From an uncultured Flavobacteriaceae bacterium (GTDB lineage Bacteria; Bacteroidota; Bacteroidia; Flavobacteriales; Flavobacteriaceae), in NCBI GenBank assembly GCA_947503005.1, contig CANNCA010000002.1:434001-498000 (forward strand): 64,000 bases of DNA, read 5' to 3'. The position numbers were made by a program, and so were the translations under genes. Of the stretch, positions 62,296 to 64,000 are shown piece after piece. The first letter of the stretch is position 1. Each line of letters opens with the position of its first letter. Under the pieces are notes generated by a model. The model saw nothing but the letters and a program-made list of their open reading frames with translations. It did no database searches and was not told the DNA's origin.

Positions 62296-63099
62296 ATGAA
62301 AAAGGCAAGGCGTTTTTTCAAGGTTTTGCTCGTATTAATGGCGATAACTTTAGGTATGCTATATCTTTTTCAGGAAAAGTTAATTTTCTACAGCAGTAAA
62401 CTTCCAAAAGATTTTCAATATACGTTTGAAACGGAATTCGAAGAGTTGTTTCTGACCGCAAAAGACGGAGCTGTGCTTAACGGGCTTCACTTTAAAGCCA
62501 AAAACCCAAAAGGTGTCATTCTTTATAACCATGGAAATGCAGGAGAACTCGATTCTTGGGGGAAATGGGGCGAACTATTGGTGAATCGATATTCGTACGA
62601 TGTAGTTATTTGGGATTATCGCGGGTATGGAAAAAGTAAAGGAAAACGAAGACAGCAGCTCATGCTTGATGATGGATTACTCTTTTATAACTATTGCAAT
62701 GAATTGTTTTCCGAAGACTTGATTACCATTTACGGTCGTTCATTGGGAGGTTTTTTTGCTACCCATATTACAAAGAAGCACCAACCAAGGCAATTGGTTC
62801 TAGAATCTACCCCAACTAGCATTTTGAAAGTAGCAAACGAGTCATACCCATATTTACCTTCAAATTGGTTGTTGAAATTCAGATTCCAAAATGATGGCAA
62901 TATTTCACAAATAGTTGAGCCGACCTTTTTTATTCATGGCACAGAAGATGATTTAATTCCATTTGAACATGGCCGGCGGTTGTACGAACTTTCCAAGGCT
63001 AAATCTAAACAATTCTACCCTGTGGAAGGAGGCAATCACAATGACCTTTCCAATTTTGAGGATAAGTACTTTAAAGCTTTGGATGAAATCTTTAATTAA
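62296..63099 (+). CDS. Membrane-anchored alpha/beta hydrolase (Bem46-like)
   Basis: 267 residues with an N-terminal membrane helix (about 7-25, VLLVLMAITLGMLYLF). Catalytic residues are recognised in the nucleophile elbow YGRSLGG, Asp in IHGTEDD and His in GGNHND. The mature enzyme should face the periplasm or cytoplasmic face of the inner membrane. It is the last gene of the four-gene operon, nine bases after DUF1704, but its role there is unclear and it may only be carried along. Confidence 0.83.
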   Translation: MKKARRFFKVLLVLMAITLGMLYLFQEKLIFYSSKLPKDFQYTFETEFEELFLTAKDGAVLNGLHFKAKNPKGVILYNHGNAGELDSWGKWGELLVNRYSYDVVIWDYRGYGKSKGKRRQQLMLDDGLLFYNYCNELFSEDLITIYGRSLGGFFATHITKKHQPRQLVLESTPTSILKVANESYPYLPSNWLLKFRFQNDGNISQIVEPTFFIHGTEDDLIPFEHGRRLYELSKAKSKQFYPVEGGNHNDLSNFEDKYFKALDEIFN

Positions 63100-63104
63100 A
63101 TCGA

Positions 63105-63512
63105 TCAATCCAAAAACTTCGCTTGTAATTCGGGCGTAGGAATCATACAAGTTTCTTTTTGACCAAACCACTTATAACGGTTGCGCGCTATCAAATCGTA
63201 TACGATATCTCGTAAACCACTGGGAATCAAATTCAATAGCTTCGAAATAACACGATACCCTTTAAGATGCTGGCCAATCTTCAAAGCAGCTTCCGATTTG
63301 GTATAATATGCCACTCCCGGTTCAATAAAAATTACGGAATCCATCTTATCCGTATCAATGTTTCGCTCTGAGATGAGTTGCTGTCCGATTTCACTTTGCA
63401 GAGAAGCATAGCGGAAGATATCTTTTTTATCCCTCTTGATGACAAACTGAACAAAGCCATTGCAGAGATTGCAAACGCCATCGAAAAGGATTATTTTTTT
63501 TGTGTTAGCCAT
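63105..63512 (-). CDS. DCC-family thiol-disulfide oxidoreductase-like protein (DUF393)
   Basis: 135 residues with the opening ILFDGVCNLCNGFVQFVI, the DxxCxxC motif that defines this thioredoxin-like family. No signal peptide. Function of the family is poorly known; redox activity is assumed from the cysteines. It converges with the alpha/beta hydrolase gene (five-base gap). A 12-bp palindrome (atcgtatacgat, 63195-63206) inside it recurs at 63645-63656 in the following gap. Confidence 0.82.
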   Translation of the reverse strand: MANTKKIILFDGVCNLCNGFVQFVIKRDKKDIFRYASLQSEIGQQLISERNIDTDKMDSVIFIEPGVAYYTKSEAALKIGQHLKGYRVISKLLNLIPSGLRDIVYDLIARNRYKWFGQKETCMIPTPELQAKFLD

Positions 63513-63644
63513 TCCTTTGTCAATCAGAATAAAACATCAGAGTGTATCTTTAATTTGGTATCATGCAAAGGTACTAATTGCAACTGAACGGGAACTCAAA
63601 TCACAGGATATTCAATAACATAACATGCATTGATTCTTCATATA

Positions 63645-63656
63645 ATCGTATACGAT
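63645..63656. repeat. 12-bp palindrome repeated inside the DCC gene
   Basis: atcgtatacgat is a perfect palindrome in the 181-base gap before mutS2's stop. An identical copy is at 63195-63206 within the DCC coding region, with similar bases after both (tcgtaa, then atcaaatt about 10 bases later), suggesting a short partial duplication. The gap otherwise shows nothing I can recognise. Confidence 0.4.
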
Positions 63657-63693
63657 AAATCGTAAGAACCTGATTATCAAATTAAGTACAATT

Positions 63694-64000
63694 CTATTTC
63701 TTCCGTTCCACTAATTCCAGTTGATCAACACTTACATTCGTAGTAAACATCCCATAATTAACAACTGCCTTGCCTTTTTCAAGGGAATGGATACTACCAA
63801 CGGCCTTTCCATCTATCATCCGAACACGGTCCCCGATCTTAAAAACCGGCCTCGGTATGTTCTTTTCTTTTAGAACAGCTTTTTTCTTTTCGACTTTCTT
63901 TTTCTGACGAATGACCTTAACTTCTTTTTGTACTTCTTGAGCAACTTGTGCTTTTTTGCTTCTTTCGGCTTTATCTTCTTTCGCTGATTTCTTTTTTCGT
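63694..64000 (-). CDS. mutS2: Endonuclease MutS2, C-terminal part (cut by window edge)
   Basis: The last 102 codons are visible, with the TAG stop at 63696-63694. A Lys/Glu-rich linker is followed by a small beta domain, IGDRVRMIDGKAVGSI then VNYGMFTTNVSVDQLELVE, a pattern typical of flavobacterial MutS2 C termini, which lack or reduce the Smr endonuclease domain. MutS2 acts on recombination intermediates and ribosome collisions. The ATPase core lies outside the window. Assigned from the C-terminal pattern only. Confidence 0.72.
   Translation of the reverse strand, partial: RKKKSAKEDKAERSKKAQVAQEVQKEVKVIRQKKKVEKKKAVLKEKNIPRPVFKIGDRVRMIDGKAVGSIHSLEKGKAVVNYGMFTTNVSVDQLELVERKK

Noticed and set aside
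1-64000. CRISPR arrays, prophage or integrative element
   Set aside because: No regularly spaced direct repeats, no integrase, transposase, capsid or conjugation genes, and no tRNA-adjacent direct repeats were seen.

Overview
The window is chromosomal DNA from a member of the Bacteroidota, most probably a (marine) Flavobacteriaceae species. The evidence is the AT-rich base composition, the near absence of Shine-Dalgarno sequences, -7 promoter boxes of the TAnnTTTG type, a type IX secretion C-terminal sorting domain on a secreted protein, many lipoproteins, and lineage-typical gene pairs (holA opposite an HSDR_N-domain gene; radical-SAM plus DUF4130). There is no rRNA, tRNA, CRISPR array, insertion sequence or prophage. 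The window is gene-dense, with 51 coding regions and no gene-free stretch above 300 bases. It is cut inside recG on the left and inside mutS2 on the right.

Layout. 1-11 kb: recG (N-terminal part), an M1 aminopeptidase directly abutting a patatin-like lipase, lipoproteins, a degenerate OmpA-like protein, a membrane-tethered FMN glutamate-synthase-like oxidoreductase, and a secreted M20 amidohydrolase with a DsrE-like protein. 11-24 kb: pcrA-type helicase, a 1419-residue T9SS cargo protein overlapping an FN3-like lipoprotein, TsaC/Sua5, OmpA, a GT2 glycosyltransferase, an HSDR_N protein, holA and DoxX. 24-35 kb: two multidomain fusions (small-molecule kinase plus class III aminotransferase; E1 alpha plus beta), an M1-like domain fused to an outer-membrane barrel, a LOG protein and uvrA. 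35-39 kb: a putative DNA-repair locus (DUF4130, a tiny ORF, radical SAM) divergent from an XRE-S24 LexA-like regulator, with a triple operator-like repeat between them. 39-50 kb: GNAT, an ionotropic-receptor-like potassium channel, gamma-glutamyltransferase, AcpH, glmM, a S33 hydrolase, formate-THF ligase, a lipid A acyltransferase-like protein and a rhomboid. 50-59 kb: a beta-propeller lipoprotein, a TlpA-like thioredoxin, a small barrel, a FAD/Fe-S dehydrogenase, aroC and a SLC1-type symporter. 59-63 kb: a tightly overlapping operon of a glutathione-synthetase-like ATP-grasp enzyme, an N-formylglutamate-amidohydrolase-like enzyme, a DUF1704 (QEGLA/MATCAP-like) metallopeptidase and an alpha/beta hydrolase.

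How genes work together. Housekeeping replication and repair (recG, pcrA, holA, uvrA, mutS2) is interspersed with cell-envelope functions (OmpA proteins, barrels, lipoproteins, T9SS cargo, acyltransferase) and amino-acid or peptide metabolism. The two loci that most deserve attention are the radical-SAM/DUF4130 module with its S24 regulator and operator cluster, and the ATP-grasp/FGase/DUF1704 operon, which combines a predicted amide-bond-forming enzyme with two predicted amide-bond-breaking ones. All functional calls are from motif reading without database searches.
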